From assembly GCA_951213105.1 (NCBI GenBank), contig OX578144.1:80029801-80093800 (forward strand): a stretch of DNA of 64,000 nucleotides, given 5' to 3'. Positions 22,452 to 34,197 of this stretch are shown here, piece by piece (the stretch's first letter is position 1; each line of letters opens with the position of its first letter). This DNA comes from Amaurobius ferox. Taxonomy: Eukaryota; Arthropoda; Arachnida; Araneae; Amaurobiidae. The notes beneath the pieces were generated by a model. It made no database searches and had not been told where the DNA came from. It was given only the letters and a program-made list of their open reading frames with translations. The position numbers and the translations under genes are program-made.

Positions 22452-22690
22452 TGCATCTAAATCACCTTGTCATATATTCGACGCACGATTTCAACCGAAT
22501 TCTTAGAGATGAAGATATCTTCCGAAAGCTAAAAGGAAAAGAAGAGATATAAGGCGTAATTCAGCTAAGATGTGTAGGGAGAAAAAATTGTTAGTTCCAA
22601 AACTAAATAATATATTTTTTCTTAAATAAATCACCCGAGTCGCAGTCACGTCAAATTCTCATTTCTGAGGCGTAAAGCTATTTTTTATTA
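22452..22690. repeat. Second copy of the leader-plus-unit repeat
   Basis: GCATCTAAATCACCTTGTCA at 22452 to CGCAGTCACGTCAAATTCTC at about 22640 matches the block at 20656-20900 in order and spacing, with clear divergence. It carries one unit instead of five. Confidence 0.75.
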
Positions 22691-22934
22691 ACTGTTGTGG
22701 CTTAACTCGGCTATCTCATACCAGAATCCATTTTTAATACCTTATTTTTTTTTTATAAATTTTACAAGAAAAATTTTGAAAAATCGGCATCGTAGGTTCA
22801 AACGATTACAATTATAGCGTATTACTCTTTATTTTTAAGGGCTTGACAAAATCTTTCGATTAATACCATACTTGACAATGTACTCTCCGCGGGGGGGAGG
22901 GACTTTCCCCCGAGGGAGCTAATGACGTCACGAA
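22691..22934. other. Spacer with a G/C-run inverted repeat
   Basis: A short G-run/C-run inverted repeat lies at about 22885-22918, and a TGACGTCA palindrome follows at 22923-22930. Nothing else recognised. Confidence 0.4.
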
Positions 22935-23397
22935 CAAAAATATTATATCGCGGCTATTTTTCACAACAATGATTGAAACTATTCGATGATGAAAGCTCTG
23001 ATGAAGTCTCACCACCATTGGAGCCATAAATAAAACCTTTTACGCATGATTATGTCACATTTTGTCCTATGCTGCCATGTTAAAAAAAATATAAAATTTT
23101 CAACACATTCCAAAGTTTTCGCTCTAATTAAAAAAAATTCTATCTAGGTCTAGATTTTTGGATAACAAAGCCAGATATAAAGTTTCGTGAAAATCCATTA
23201 ATATTTGTGGCCGATATTGTGTACACAAGAAATCGACCACAAATATACAGACGGACGGTCGGACATCACTCTAAAAATTATCAAAACGTGTTCAGGAGGT
23301 CTTAAAACATATATCGGGATCAAAATCTCAAATTTGAAAATTTTCGTAAAAAACAATACTTTCTTTATACTATATTACATAGTATGAAAAGGTAAAA
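22935..23397 (-). mobile_element. Hairpin-headed repeat family 3, copy 1
   Basis: Read on the minus strand it starts with a hairpin-like edge (ACTTTCTTTATACTA region, about 23357-23392). It continues with AGACCTCCTGAACACGTTTT, a short degenerate TC/TG-type tract, and an AT-rich body ending near the GCGGCTATTTTTCACAACAA segment (22945). A second copy at 50445-50875 is collinear. The layout matches family 1 (hairpin, spacer, pyrimidine/TG tract, body), but the body sequence differs. Confidence 0.7.
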
Positions 23398-23601
23398 ATC
23401 TCAGAATGCCCAATTAATGACTATATAAAAACACATTTCGAAAGTAGAAAAAAACAATAACACAAATTAGAGAGTCCTTACATCTCGATCTCATTGAAAA
23501 TGATGAGGAAGGGGATAATGAGATAATACTCATTATATGTTAAAAAATAAATAAATAAACAACCTACAACTAACTTAACTTTGAAAACAAAATATACATG
23601 T

Positions 23602-24345
23602 AAAAAAATCTAATGTGGGCAGCACATGATTTTCCTTATATAATGCAATGTATTTACTTCTCTTACAGTGAAAACAAAATAGGTTATTCTTAGTAGATAC
23701 TTATATTTTTTCCAAGATATTCAATTTTCGTCAAATTGTTCATTGATTTAGTATGGAAATGGATCATTTTTATCCATTTGGCGAGATTTTCTTTGATTTG
23801 GTAACATTTAAAAAAGGCGTTAAGTCGGCGGCATTCCGCTAAATTCGTCACCAAAATCTCGCCAAGCGTTGAGAACGGAGAAATAATTTATTCTTATAGC
23901 AGATAAATGACTGTTAGGGTTCAAATACAAAAGTATTACTCAAACTATCTTTTTTCATGAATGGAACGAGTTAGGATCCACGAGAATGATGTCACCAAAT
24001 TTATCGCATGATATTACATATGAAAAAGTGAACATATTTCTCAATAGGATATATTTTTAATAATTTTTTTGAAAAATGTGCAATATTTCGAGAACGGTTA
24101 GTGCTACCGTTCTAAAATTTATGTTAATCGTTTTCTAATGAAAAATTACATAAGAAATGTCTATTTGCGTAACTTTATTAGAGGTTTTGATTTTTTGATA
24201 ATTTATTCAAAATTTCACTCGAAAACTTAGGGGGGTTTTGAACATTCAATTGCATATAAAAGCAATAGGTTTCCAGTATTCACGGATTGTAATTTTTGTA
24301 CCAAATTTCGCTCGAATCGGTTCATTCGTTCGTCAGTTATCGTCT

Positions 24346-24394
<49 letters not shown>

Positions 24395-24526
24395 CATCAC
24401 CTCAAAAATGTTCTATTCGTGATCAGGGATGCTTGAAACGTGATCTCCCGTCGAAAATTCGAATTCGAATTCTCGACCCCGTCACAATATTTTATTTATA
24501 CATTATTGCATATAAGAAAGGAAAAA
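23602..24526 (-). mobile_element. Family 1a hairpin-headed repeat, copy 3
   Basis: Minus-strand copy bounded by AATCTAATGTGGGCAGCACA at 23607 and a degenerate hairpin at 24490-24526. It contains the GAACGGTTAGTG and AATGGAACGAGTTAGGATCC body blocks of copies 1 and 2, and a CA tract (TG on the element strand) at about 24349-24390. The hairpin is more decayed than in copies 1 and 2. Confidence 0.8.
24349..24390. repeat. (CA)n microsatellite inside family 1 copy 3
   Basis: About 20 perfect CA units at the conserved tract position of the family. Confidence 0.95.
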
Positions 24527-24539
24527 CATTATTCTTGAA

Positions 24540-25160
24540 ATGGAAATAACCCAATTTTGCATGGCGAAAATACACCTCGAAATACAAATGTGCCTAATGC
24601 AAAGCAGGCGCAGAAAGACGGAACCAAATAAGATAAAACAATATCCTCGGCAAACCCACAAGAGGTTTCATAAAACTATTATTTACAAGAAGCAATTCTT
24701 CGAAATATACGTGACAATACTAACTTCCTAAATGCGAGATATCGCTAAAGAAAATTCTTAAATTCGATTTTGGTTGGAATATACGCCTGACATCGAGTTT
24801 GAATAAAAGCAAATACTGAAATGGCATTTTCACGGATGGGATACCAACTTCAACCGTGGATTGCGAAAAAATTGGGGTTTTGAAATAAAAGATATACTAT
24901 CCAGAAAAGTGGAAGAAATATTATGTTTGTTTCTTTCAAACTACGGAATTGAATATTTGACTCTGGAATTCAGAAATGCAAATAAAATAAGAAGGAAATA
25001 ATAAAGATGAAAAGTTAAGTTTCTGTAGGAATTACTAAAACGGTTCAAAGCAAAACGTTCGGAGGAAGAAACAAGTAGACAAAAGAAATATGTAATGAAG
25101 GTATAGTTAATGTGTTTTTTCTTGGCTGAAACGTGTCAATTTTGTAATATTAGGTGATAA
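24540..25160. repeat. Diverged duplicate block, copy A
   Basis: Blocks TTTTGCATGGCGAAAATACA, AATGCGAGATATCG and GGCATTTTCACGG recur in the same order at 27225-27720 (TTTTGCCAGCGAAAATATGG, AATGCGAGATATTG, AGCATTTTCACGG). Similarity is clearly partial. It is an old dispersed repeat or segmental duplication with no coding sign. Confidence 0.6.
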
Positions 25161-25846
25161 AGTAGGAAGAGAAAAAATAGATCATGGCCGTCCTTTGGGG
25201 TTGGGGGGGTGGACACCACTCGAGCGGGGGCTGGGCATCTAGAATTTTTAAGGAAGAGAATACATGAAAGATTTACAAGGAGGGAAATCAGATACAAATC
25301 CGCCTAATCCGAAGAAGTGGAAATCAAATATAAAGGGGGGGGGGGGGGGGGCATGATGAATATTTGCAGAGGGATCACAATGTTTTAGGGGCGGCCTTGG
25401 ATAACGCAGGGGTTTGGGGAGAATAGTAAAATCTTAACGAATGTTACTAACAAAATGATGTTGCGAATTTTTTGTATTATTCAATTTTTTTTTACTTTTC
25501 AAAATAGCAAAATAAAAACTTTATGCAAATTCATCAGCTTCAAATTATAAAGATATCAATTTCACCTTGAAATATTTAAATACGTTCAAGCATGTAAATT
25601 CGCTATATATGGAAAAATATTATATTTTTATGGTAGTTATCAGATTGCAAAATAATATTTTTTGGGACAGTTACAACATCATGGATAGTGAGTAGAAATT
25701 TAAAGACACATAATGGTTTCATCCAAGCAGCATTTAAACTTTCAAAAGAACTTAATATTAACATCAATCTCGCTCTGATTATTTCGATAAATAAAAGAAA
25801 TGGTTTTTCACAAGTTATAGTCTTTAGTCTGTGAATTTTAGAAAAC
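25161..25846. other. Spacer with G-rich runs
   Basis: Includes GGTTGGGGGGGTGG at about 25200 and a G16-17 run at about 25336. GGCCGTCC near 25187 and GGGCGGCC near 25390 may be decayed MITE ends, but no target duplication was found. Confidence 0.35.
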
Positions 25847-25920
25847 TGTTATTCCTCTGACAGCTGGCTGCATGTATAATACTGCTATTCCTCTGACCGC
25901 TGGCTACATGTATAATACTG
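25847..25920. repeat. 36-bp tandem duplication
   Basis: TGTTATTCCTCTGACAGCTG begins at 25847 and TGCTATTCCTCTGACCGCTG at 25883, each ending CATGTATAATAC. Three differences in 36 bp. Confidence 0.92.
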
Positions 25921-26537
25921 ATGGACCCTTGATATATAGGGTTGATGGTGTGCTTTTTGTAAACTTTATATCTATTAAATCCTTACTGGATATGGCTTTA
26001 CCCATTTTAATAGCGAGATGGAAGCTATAACTCAAAATCCTCGCCAACGAAGCATAGCTGTGATCGTATCCGACTAATCAAATCAGCCGTCATCGTCCAA
26101 TAACCACCAACCTGCTAATATTCCCATCGTGGACTAATATTTACATTATCATCTGGTCAGATACAGTGGTATCTCGTTGGCTAAGAAGGACGATTTAGTT
26201 ATACAGAAGCCACAGAGAGCAATGTTCTTCCAATCTTCGAAAAAGAGATCGGATTACAGGATAAATGCAAAACTGAAATGTTGTGAGGGTAAGAATTAGA
26301 AATGACTTATTTTCAAAAAGATTCCCGATACCCCCAGGAGTGTAGTTAAAGTTGTACTTTCTGATTCTCCTTATATTGTGTTTTATGTGTCAAAAAACAA
26401 CTTATGAAGACCGATCATTTGGACGCATGCAACTCGTGACTCTTAAGAAGTATTGTGCATAAATACTGGGGAGCCCGTGGGCTAATGGCATTATAGTGAA
26501 ATGCTTGGTATTTGTCAAGAACAATATGTTTTTATGG
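25921..26537. other. Spacer, nothing recognised
   Basis: No credible frame, repeat or RNA-like structure was seen between the tandem duplication and the MITE. Confidence 0.35.
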
Positions 26538-26955
26538 TTAAGAGGATATTACTCCTCCAACTGCTTGTTTCATTTATCCCAAGTTAACTTAACATATGGA
26601 AAATATAGTCCCTAACGTCCAGCTTGTTCAGTTTTTACTATGTTTTCTCGATGTTTTTTTGACGAGCATTGATGCTGAGAATAGGAATGTTTGTACTTTT
26701 TTTTTTTAATAAAATAATTATAGAAGTATTTTTAATATATGTCGAAATATAATGCATTCATTTTACAAAATTATTAGAAATACTTTTAATTATTTTAAGG
26801 AAATTATTTAAAGGAAAAACCAAACAGTCTATTCTATGATCGGCAAAAAACATCAGGAAAAAATTCTAAAACCTAAACAGACTTGAGATTAGGGACTATT
26901 TTCCATAGGTTAACATGGGGGAAATGAAACGGCTAGGAGTGTTATATCGTCTTAA
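26538..26955. mobile_element. MITE with about 150-bp inverted terminal repeats
   Basis: The left arm TTAAGAGGATATTACTCCTC and the right arm, read inward, TTAAGACGATATAACACTCC align over about 150 bp. Shared blocks include GTTTCATTT, AGTTAAC/TGTTAAC, CATATGGAAAATA/CCTATGGAAAATA, AGTCCCTAA and the GATGTTTTTT region. An isolated arm of the same type lies at 38643-38790. There is no coding capacity; the superfamily is unassigned. Confidence 0.75.
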
Positions 26956-27224
26956 AGACATAACAGTTTAACAAATTTATAAAGTTCACTTCGACGAGAA
27001 AAATTATGCAAACAATTATGCTTAACAAATTATACAAATGTTTAAACTGCTAAGTGAATGAGTGGATTTATGCACCAAAGTTAATATTTCCGTCGTTAAA
27101 TTTGCGAACATAAACTCAATCGATATAGCAAAAGTTTTAATATAATGAAATACATTTCATTTCCATATTGATACTAAAATATTGTGTGCAACCCTGCTTC
27201 CCAAAACACCATCGACGAGTAGTG
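26956..27224. other. Spacer, nothing recognised
   Basis: AT-rich sequence without recognised features. Confidence 0.35.
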
Positions 27225-27720
27225 TTCTGGGAATGAAAGTAATGCAATTTTGCCAGCGAAAATATGGCTAAAAATACAAACGCGCCAGGAGCAACACAGA
27301 AACAAAAAGAATGAGACAAAATAAGATAACTACCAAGCGGCTTCGAAAAATAACATATTCACAATGTACAATTCTCGGCACACAACACGCGTGATAAAAC
27401 TAACCTTATAAATGCGAGATATTGATTTGGTAAAGGAAATTTCAAATTCGATTTGGGGTTGAGCATGGTTGAAATTCAATTTGAGTAAAACAAATGTGGT
27501 AAAAGCATTTTCACGGTTGAAATACTAGCTTCAGCCAAATTTAAAACAAAATGTTTGAAGTGGAGGAAAGAAAAAAGGATGCGATCCATATAAGGGGCAG
27601 AAATCCATATTGGAAATCAAAAAACGGTTCGGCATATTCATAGAAAAAGATATGTTCAAATATATTTCATTAAATTAAGGATGAAGAAATATGTTTTAGA
27701 ACATAGGACTAAAACGTTTG
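27225..27720. repeat. Diverged duplicate block, copy B
   Basis: Collinear with 24540-25160 through the GCGAAAATA, AATGCGAGATAT and CATTTTCACGG blocks, and AAAACGTTTGGAAGAAACCG (AAAACGTTCGGAGGAAGAAA in copy A). Non-coding. Confidence 0.6.
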
Positions 27721-27884
27721 GAAGAAACCGTTCGTGTCATTGAACAGTCGGATATATATTCTCTAGATTTTATGAAACCACATGGTCCCGATGGAAAGCA
27801 TGGTATTGGTTTACACAGATACAGGGATTTTTCTCTATTTAACGAATAAGATGAATGGTTCCGTTTCGATAAATTGCGCGATAA

Positions 27885-27924
27885 ATGCAATTATTGGCAA
27901 TGCTTTTCTTGCCAATAATTGCAT
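27885..27924. repeat. Perfect 16-bp-arm hairpin, 8-base loop
   Basis: ATGCAATTATTGGCAA (27885-27900) and TTGCCAATAATTGCAT (27909-27924) are exact complements around TGCTTTTC. The stem is shorter than a typical animal pre-miRNA and does not extend convincingly on either side. Confidence 0.9.
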
Positions 27925-29985
27925 CACACTGGAAAACCATTTACACAGAATACTCAGTTCCTTTAATTTAAATATAATCGTATCATAAATTAATAGAGTC
28001 ATAAATTTTAGTACATACATGCATTAAACATGACCGACAGTATATCTAGACCTAGAGCATAAAACATTGGAAGGGGACAAGGATTCTCGATCAAATACAA
28101 TCAGCAACTTTCAAAGGAATTTCTTTCAAAGTTCAAATTATTTATAATAAGCCCCAAATATTTAGAATTCACAGGGCATACTGATCATTGAAAATATCAG
28201 GAACATATAGCCGAGGACTAGCGACGTAAAGGATAAGTTGGTAAATTAATGGTACAGTCTCACAAGCTATCTCAAAATTTGTACTGATCAAAATTCGACC
28301 AGCCTCCACGGAAATTTACGAACAGCTCAGCCCGCATTTAGGAACATACATATGGAAACCTTCTCGTGCCATGTTGCAATTTCTAAAAAGTAAATAAATA
28401 GATTTTTGGATAATAATAATTAATTTCTAAATTCTTTATAGTAATTTCTAAAAAGTAAATAAGAATAAATCACGTTAATTTTCTGCTTACAGGATTTATG
28501 TCATTGACAAATATGTTATACTGTGGTATTAAAAAATGCTTGCTTGACTACACTTTGTGCATTAACTACACTTGCTTGACTACAGTTTGTGCGTTTGAAA
28601 ATTAGCACATGACAAGAACTTCAAACATTCAGCAAGCCCTAGCGATACTGCGCGTCTGTACCCCTAAAAACGAATAGTTATGACCACACCGTATATAATA
28701 GCCGATAGAGATGCTGATTGTGATATAAAGAGAAGAATGGTTTATGTTACGAATTTAACATTTTTCAACAAATCAGGCTATTGAAGTAGAGGAGGAAAAC
28801 AGCTCAAGGGATAATCGCTGTTGAAATAACTTATGAGTATCCTATTTGTGTAAATATTTTTCGCTTCTCTTATGGATTTATTGCACGTGTTTTGACCCAG
28901 ACACACGTGTGTACATTAGTATATTTTCAAGCATACATGCTCAGCCGAATCAACACACCTACGCACACGGTTTGTATTCTCAGGCATTGCTATAGCAGCA
29001 CTTCTATTCCAAACACAGCTGAGGGCATTTATTTTATTCTCCTCCTGTGTAATCCATTACTTCTTCAGAAGACTCCTCTCCCTCTAAGGCGGGACAAACG
29101 GAGCGTCTTGGCAAAAACCAAGACGCGGAACACGTGCGGTGATGTGGGGCCTTTCAGGGGACAAAACACAAACGTGAGTGGGGGGATTGGCTGTTCCCTC
29201 CCAAACACAACTGTTGTCTGGTCTGCCCCCGCGTGGAGCAAAAAGATTTTGAGGAAATTTGTGAAAAGGTAGAAGAGTTCACTGGAGTAGAACGTTCGAT
29301 TGTAATTTTTTTTTTAGAGAATTTTCGTTAAATAAATTCTTCGAAGATAAGGATGGACTTGCACAGTTTGAGATGTTCTAGCACTTGTGACTGCGGAAGG
29401 TTTGGATGATTGATAATTTAAATAGTTGTTACTGTGCAATTCACAGGCCTAGGAAAAGTCTCGCAAATACTATCCTAAAACAAAATTAAAATTTTATATT
29501 TCGTTTGCAGTGTCGCCGACAGACTTTTCCGGTCCCTAAGCAGCAAATGCTCGGTACTACCGTCTGTTTTATAAGCTACTGACTTTTTCTTATACTGTTT
29601 ATGCGGCTAGGGTCCCCAAGCCCCCCTAGCACATATGCAATGCACCATGTTGCCACTCCTGTCGTCGATCCAGTTTGTTAGGAAATTATATGTGTAAAGT
29701 AGCACAATTTCAAAAGAAATGGGGAAGTATTTGCGAAATCAATAACAAAATTTTTGTATTAGAAAAACAAACATAGAATTTTATAACTTTTAAATCTGTA
29801 ACTTCTTCTCTAACATAAAAATAAAACAAATATACGCACTTCCTTCGTAATAAAATTTTAACTCTTATTTTAACTTTAAACACAAAGTAGCTTTTTCCTC
29901 AAAGGTCTTCAAATTACAAACGACAGCGTATTGTTACAGTCTGAGAAAATTCATCTATAGGACCACCATACCACTTACCATGGAC
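27925..29985. other. Spacer, GC-richer at 29040-29280
   Basis: Short direct repeats (AATTTCTAAAAAGTAAATAA at about 28380 and 28443; TTGCTTGACTACA at 28540 and 28571). The 29040-29280 stretch is GC-richer and lies in a 126-residue frame (28892-29272) without recognisable domains. It might be an exon or a relic, but I do not call a gene. Confidence 0.3.
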
Positions 29986-30137
29986 CATGGGTGTCCATAG
30001 GGGAGGTCAAGGGGGAACTTGTCCCCTCCCGGACATTCAAGGTCACAAAGGATGGTATCAAGCTAGTCGATATTGTACGTCATAGTCTTGAGTTCGTCCC
30101 CACCCCCCACCTGGAAAAAGTTCTATGGGCACTCATG
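29986..30137. mobile_element. Short hAT-like MITE (152 bp)
   Basis: The left end CATGGGTGTCCATAG and the right end, read inward, CATGAGTGCCCATAG match at 13 of 15 bases. The flanks CCATGGAC (29978-29985) and CCAGGGAC (30138-30145) match at 7 of 8. No coding sequence; a 62-residue frame across it is fortuitous. Confidence 0.65.
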
Positions 30138-30189
30138 CCAGGGACCCTATGCAAAATTAAATTTTGGGGCACTACATAAAACTTTTACA

Positions 30190-31497
30190 GTAAAAAACAA
30201 GAAAGATCAATCATGCTTAAAGCATTGATTATGAAACACTTTCCAACTTCAAGGCAATTTTATTTAAACAAGTCTAAAATGCAATACATTCCTCGGTAAT
30301 ATTTTAAAACTTATCACAATACTACATTAATTTATTATATTTGAAAACTTGAACCTTCATTGAAAAAAATGAACTTCATTCAAATGACGGCATTGAAATA
30401 TAAATTGCCTGGTTTAAACATCTCTAAAATGCGATACATTCCTCGGTAATATTTTTAAAACTATCATAATACTACGATAATTTATTATATTTGAAACTTC
30501 ATTGAAAACAACTGAAATTCATTCAAATGACGTCATAGAAAAAATAACACGCCTGGATCCCTCTATAAAAACAGCATTTCATTCAAAACTTTTTCCCATT
30601 CATTTCATTCATCACAATACTATAATAATTTATTTTATTTAAAAATTAAGACCATGGAGCTACAAGTAATTAAACTCTATGCTTAAAACTTCATCGAAAA
30701 AAAATCGTCCTTCTCTTTGTAAAATCAATGAATATTTCATTCATATCAGCTATGCAGACTCCATGGGCTAAATAATTTTGTGTTAAAGAAATACAGCAAT
30801 TCTAATACAACTCATTCTACATATTTTGCTGTTTACATTTTACATAAGTGAAAAATAGGCTTCGTTATAGAAGAGATAATCAAATTTGGATGATCATTTA
30901 AACTCATATATATTGTAATTGCGTTGTTTCAGTATGTAGATGCACAGAATTTAAGCAAAATTAAGTGGTTTTAGGGGGGATACAACACTCAATATGAATT
31001 AAAAAGAACTTAAAAAATCACGATTTTGAGACAAGATGGATGCCATACATCATTTTGAAGTGGGTCATGTGATCTTTTCATATTACGGTCACGTGATCGC
31101 TTCATATAAGAGGTGTGATTATTATTTTAATTTTTATTTAAAAAACTACTGAATATATTTCGCTGATTTTTTTTTATATTTTATGGAACAATTTGAATAT
31201 TACCTAAAAATTTTGAAGCAATTTGTGAATTTTAAATCCGCTTAAAAAATGTTTGAAAAATTAGGTCCCATAGGGCTCAATGTATTTCAATTTTTCAACC
31301 CGGGTTCAATCCAAAACTATTGGGTGATATTATTCATTTATATTCCCATAGGTTCTACAGACCGTCTGAACAACATACTAAACTTTAATTTTAATTAAGT
31401 CATTTTTACGGCAGTTATCGTGCTAACGGACAAACAGACAGACAGATAGAATGAACAAAGTCATAAACACTTTTCAACTTTGTTGTAAAGTGTTAAA
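30190..31497 (-). mobile_element. Hairpin-headed repeat family 2, copy 1
   Basis: On the minus strand it begins with a hairpin, TAACACTTTACAACA with complement TTGAAAAGTGTT (31464-31497). A TCTG-type tract at about 31432-31450 and a long conserved body follow (AGACGGTCTGTAGAACCTAT, CCCGGGTTGAAAAATTGAAA, CACGTGAC boxes). The distal part holds two similar units of about 160 bp (30250-30420 and 30421-30560; ATACATTCCTCGGTAATATT in each). Copies in plus orientation are at 41998 and 48829. Non-coding. Confidence 0.78.
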
Positions 31498-32238
31498 AAG
31501 GTACATTGGGCACGGTAAATGGGCCTCTTGATCCTACGGTCAAATACGGACCTATGCATGTACGGTAAGCGGCATTTAGTCCTAAATGCAAATTTATAGA
31601 GGATTAGTAAATTACACATGTTTATTTATATATCAATCCAGCGCGCTTATTAAAACCTAAAACTGGGCCGGGCCAAAGACCTGTAATATTCAAAATCAAC
31701 CCATTCAAGGACGGTTGAAAGCATCTGAATACTTCGAGAACTTCTGATGATAAAGCTCCTCTGTCAACAAGCCAACAGTGAAGCCTAGTATGGGGTGGTC
31801 TGAACTGTGAATGCTGTATAAGACGCAGCCACGAAGCAGAGCTAACCAAAGGTTCAAAGATACTTCCAAAGAGTAAAGACAGATACACAAATAAGAGTGA
31901 AACTAAACAATTCGGGTGATAAAGCTGGGCTTGGCCAGATAGTGGTGATAAATGAAAGCACTGATAATAATTTCAAATAAAGTATAACGGAATTCAAATG
32001 AAAGGTGCTGAAATGATCACAGAAAATATTTCTATCAAATTATTATTTCAATGAATGATGTTCATATTCGAATATATTACGGCCGGCTGATTATCAATAC
32101 AAGGGATTACATTTTTTTCTTTCTGTGCCGTATTTGCATATTCTTAAAAATCCAAATCTTGTAAATATATAAATTATTCAAATAACATACGTATATAAAG
32201 TAGAGAATCCGCTATAAAAATAACTCAAGAGCGAAAAC
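31498..32238. other. Spacer, nothing recognised
   Basis: Antiparallel and overlapping minus-strand frames at 31622-31890 (61-88 residues) show no recognisable domain. No repeat structure seen. Confidence 0.35.
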
Positions 32239-32466
32239 TTCATTAATAACATGGCATAAGACAATTAAGTAACTGGATCAAACGGTTTCGGAGTTTTCTT
32301 CTTCATAATAAGATTACAGGGAAGCCGCACCGACAAAAGCTCGCAGATGCTTTCTAGCTTTCATTGTTACGGCAGCTATGTCTTTATCCCGAAGAAGGAG
32401 GCTGTTTCTTGCTCCGAAACCGGTTGATACTCGGTTATTTATTTGTCTTATACTATGTTAATGAAT
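32239..32466. mobile_element. Foldback element, copy 1
   Basis: The left arm TTCATTAATAACATGGCATA through CAAACGGTTTCGGAG pairs with the right arm ACTCCGAAACCGGTTG-like through TAACATAGTATAAGACAAAT (complement), arms of about 50 bp around a 125-bp centre. The arm ends CGGTTTCGGAG also occur in the second element at 33179-33338. Confidence 0.7.
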
Positions 32467-32961
32467 CAAATAATCGCTTACAGATTGCTAATAGTAACAA
32501 CATAAATAAAAACATCGTAAATACAGCATAAATACAAAAATAAGCAAACCAGTTCTTTATGTTGTTTTGTTTAGGAAGTTTTGCTTTGCAGTTACCTAAT
32601 TAAGAAACGTCTTTAAATACTTTTGGGGTAACGTTTTCCCAAATGATGTATCCTTAATATATCTACTAAATTTTTATATAAATTCATATATTTTAACCAC
32701 ACAACAAAGTACATAGACAAAGTACTATCTGTAAATTGCAAAACTATTATTTTTGCCATAGTACATTATTTTTAACATAGAGGCTAGTATCAACTTCAGT
32801 AGTGTCAACTTCTGTAGTCTTCTTTTTTGTCAGGGCCAAAGAGATAGTACGGAGGAGATAGGTAAAAACGGAAGCGGCCTGAAAGTTGAACTCAATTTTA
32901 ATAGCCCCCCCCCCCCTTTCCAATATACAAATATATGGTACTGAGTACCGACAGATCACTG

Positions 32962-33024
32962 AATCCCCGAGCACTTATCTCTAGATCGAAGGCCGTGGGT
33001 TCGATTCATTTCTGTATCCGGGGT
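32962..33024 (+). repeat. tRNA-derived fragment lacking the D arm
   Basis: ATCCCCG and CCGGGGT can pair as an acceptor-like stem. GAGCACTTATCTCTAGATCG resembles a D-stem 3' side plus anticodon arm, and GGGTTCGATTC is a B box. The A box and 5' half of the D arm are missing (about 62 nt in all), so this is a SINE head or tRNA pseudogene rather than a functional tRNA. Confidence 0.5.
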
Positions 33025-33178
33025 CAGATAACTTTTCTAGAAATATCTTCTTTCTTAAAAATTATATTTAAAAATATATATGCAAAATAATAAAGGTCAC
33101 GCCAAGGGACAATTCAACTATATATTTATGAAACCATAATGGAGCTTAGTACTCGTATGAACTGGGAAAAGTAAAATA

Positions 33179-33338
33179 GCAAATAGTTGATTAAAGATAT
33201 CAATCGGTTTTGGAAGCAAAAACTGAGGCATTCTTCAAAATAAAAAGACAGCGTAGCCACCTACACCAAAATGAGGTTTCTGTCTCTAGAAAGCTTTTAC
33301 CTCCGAAAATGGTTGATATCTTTAGTCAATAATTTGCT
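33179..33338. mobile_element. Foldback element, copy 2
   Basis: The left arm GCAAATAGTTGATTAAAGAT plus ATCAATCGGTTTTGGAAG pairs with the right arm, whose complement reads GCAAATTATTGACTAAAGAT plus ATCAACCATTTTCGGAGG. Arms of about 40 bp. The arm tip TATCAAYCGGTTTYGGA links it to the foldback at 32239-32466, about 900 bp away. Confidence 0.7.
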
Positions 33339-34197
33339 GAAATAATAAAGTTTTAATTTTTCGGTTTATTCAATTCCGCAGCTTGAATGGAAAATATTTA
33401 TAGCACTTTCTGTCTATTATTTTTATAGTACGCGAAAATATAATTTAAAATTATTAAATAAAAATCGATAGTATATACGGGGTTTGTTAATGTGAAGTAC
33501 AAAATCCAAAATTTTATAGCAAATATTCTGAGTTCTGGTTAAACTTTAAAACTGTCAACATTTGCAATAATTTTCGCAAAAGAAGCATTATACACTTTCC
33601 AATAACAAATTTTTAATATAGTTAATTTCTTACAAAATTCTAATTTTTTATAATAAGTAAAAATGTGAAGTATTTACACTTAATTTGGCTAACTGTCACG
33701 GGTAGAATCAAAGACATTAACTACGAAAAATACGATAAATATAAACTTTAAGTTTTAAACAGTTTGTTAATTTTTCATGGCGTGTATAAAAAGTATATAT
33801 AGAAATACTAAATCATATTTAAGTTGTTTTTTGTTTTCAAATGAAACGCAGGCATGTATTTCAAATATTACTTCATATTTTATAAGTTGCTAAAAATGCC
33901 TGGATAAATTCAAATATAAATGTATTTAAGAGCAGCAAAATAAATTGTGGACTTAAAACAAAACAGCATTCCAAATTATAATATAAAATCAATTAGCATG
34001 CGTGCTGTACTGGGTGCATTAACCAAGGAATTGTCAAAATTAATTTTCGTCCCGCGCAGCACGCATGTCAACAGGAGAGTAAAAGAGAATCACTCACCGA
34101 CGCAACTCACGCTCGAACTCCACTCGGATTTTGTTCGAATTCTGCAAAAAAATTTCCTCCGCCGTAGCAGTGAAAAATCCCAGATCTGCAAAAGTGT
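33339..34197. other. AT-rich spacer
   Basis: No recognised features up to about 33950. From 33950 to 34197 the sequence is less AT-rich and not obviously repetitive. Confidence 0.35.

Noticed and set aside
22981..23030. Hammerhead ribozyme (CTGATGA at about 22998)
   Set aside because: The CTGATGA core is present but no GAAA follows a stem at the right spacing, so the fold is not supported. The CTGATTA in family 1b units is not a match either.
25187..25400. hAT MITE with GGCCGTCC ends
   Set aside because: Ends match only loosely and no 8-bp duplication was found.
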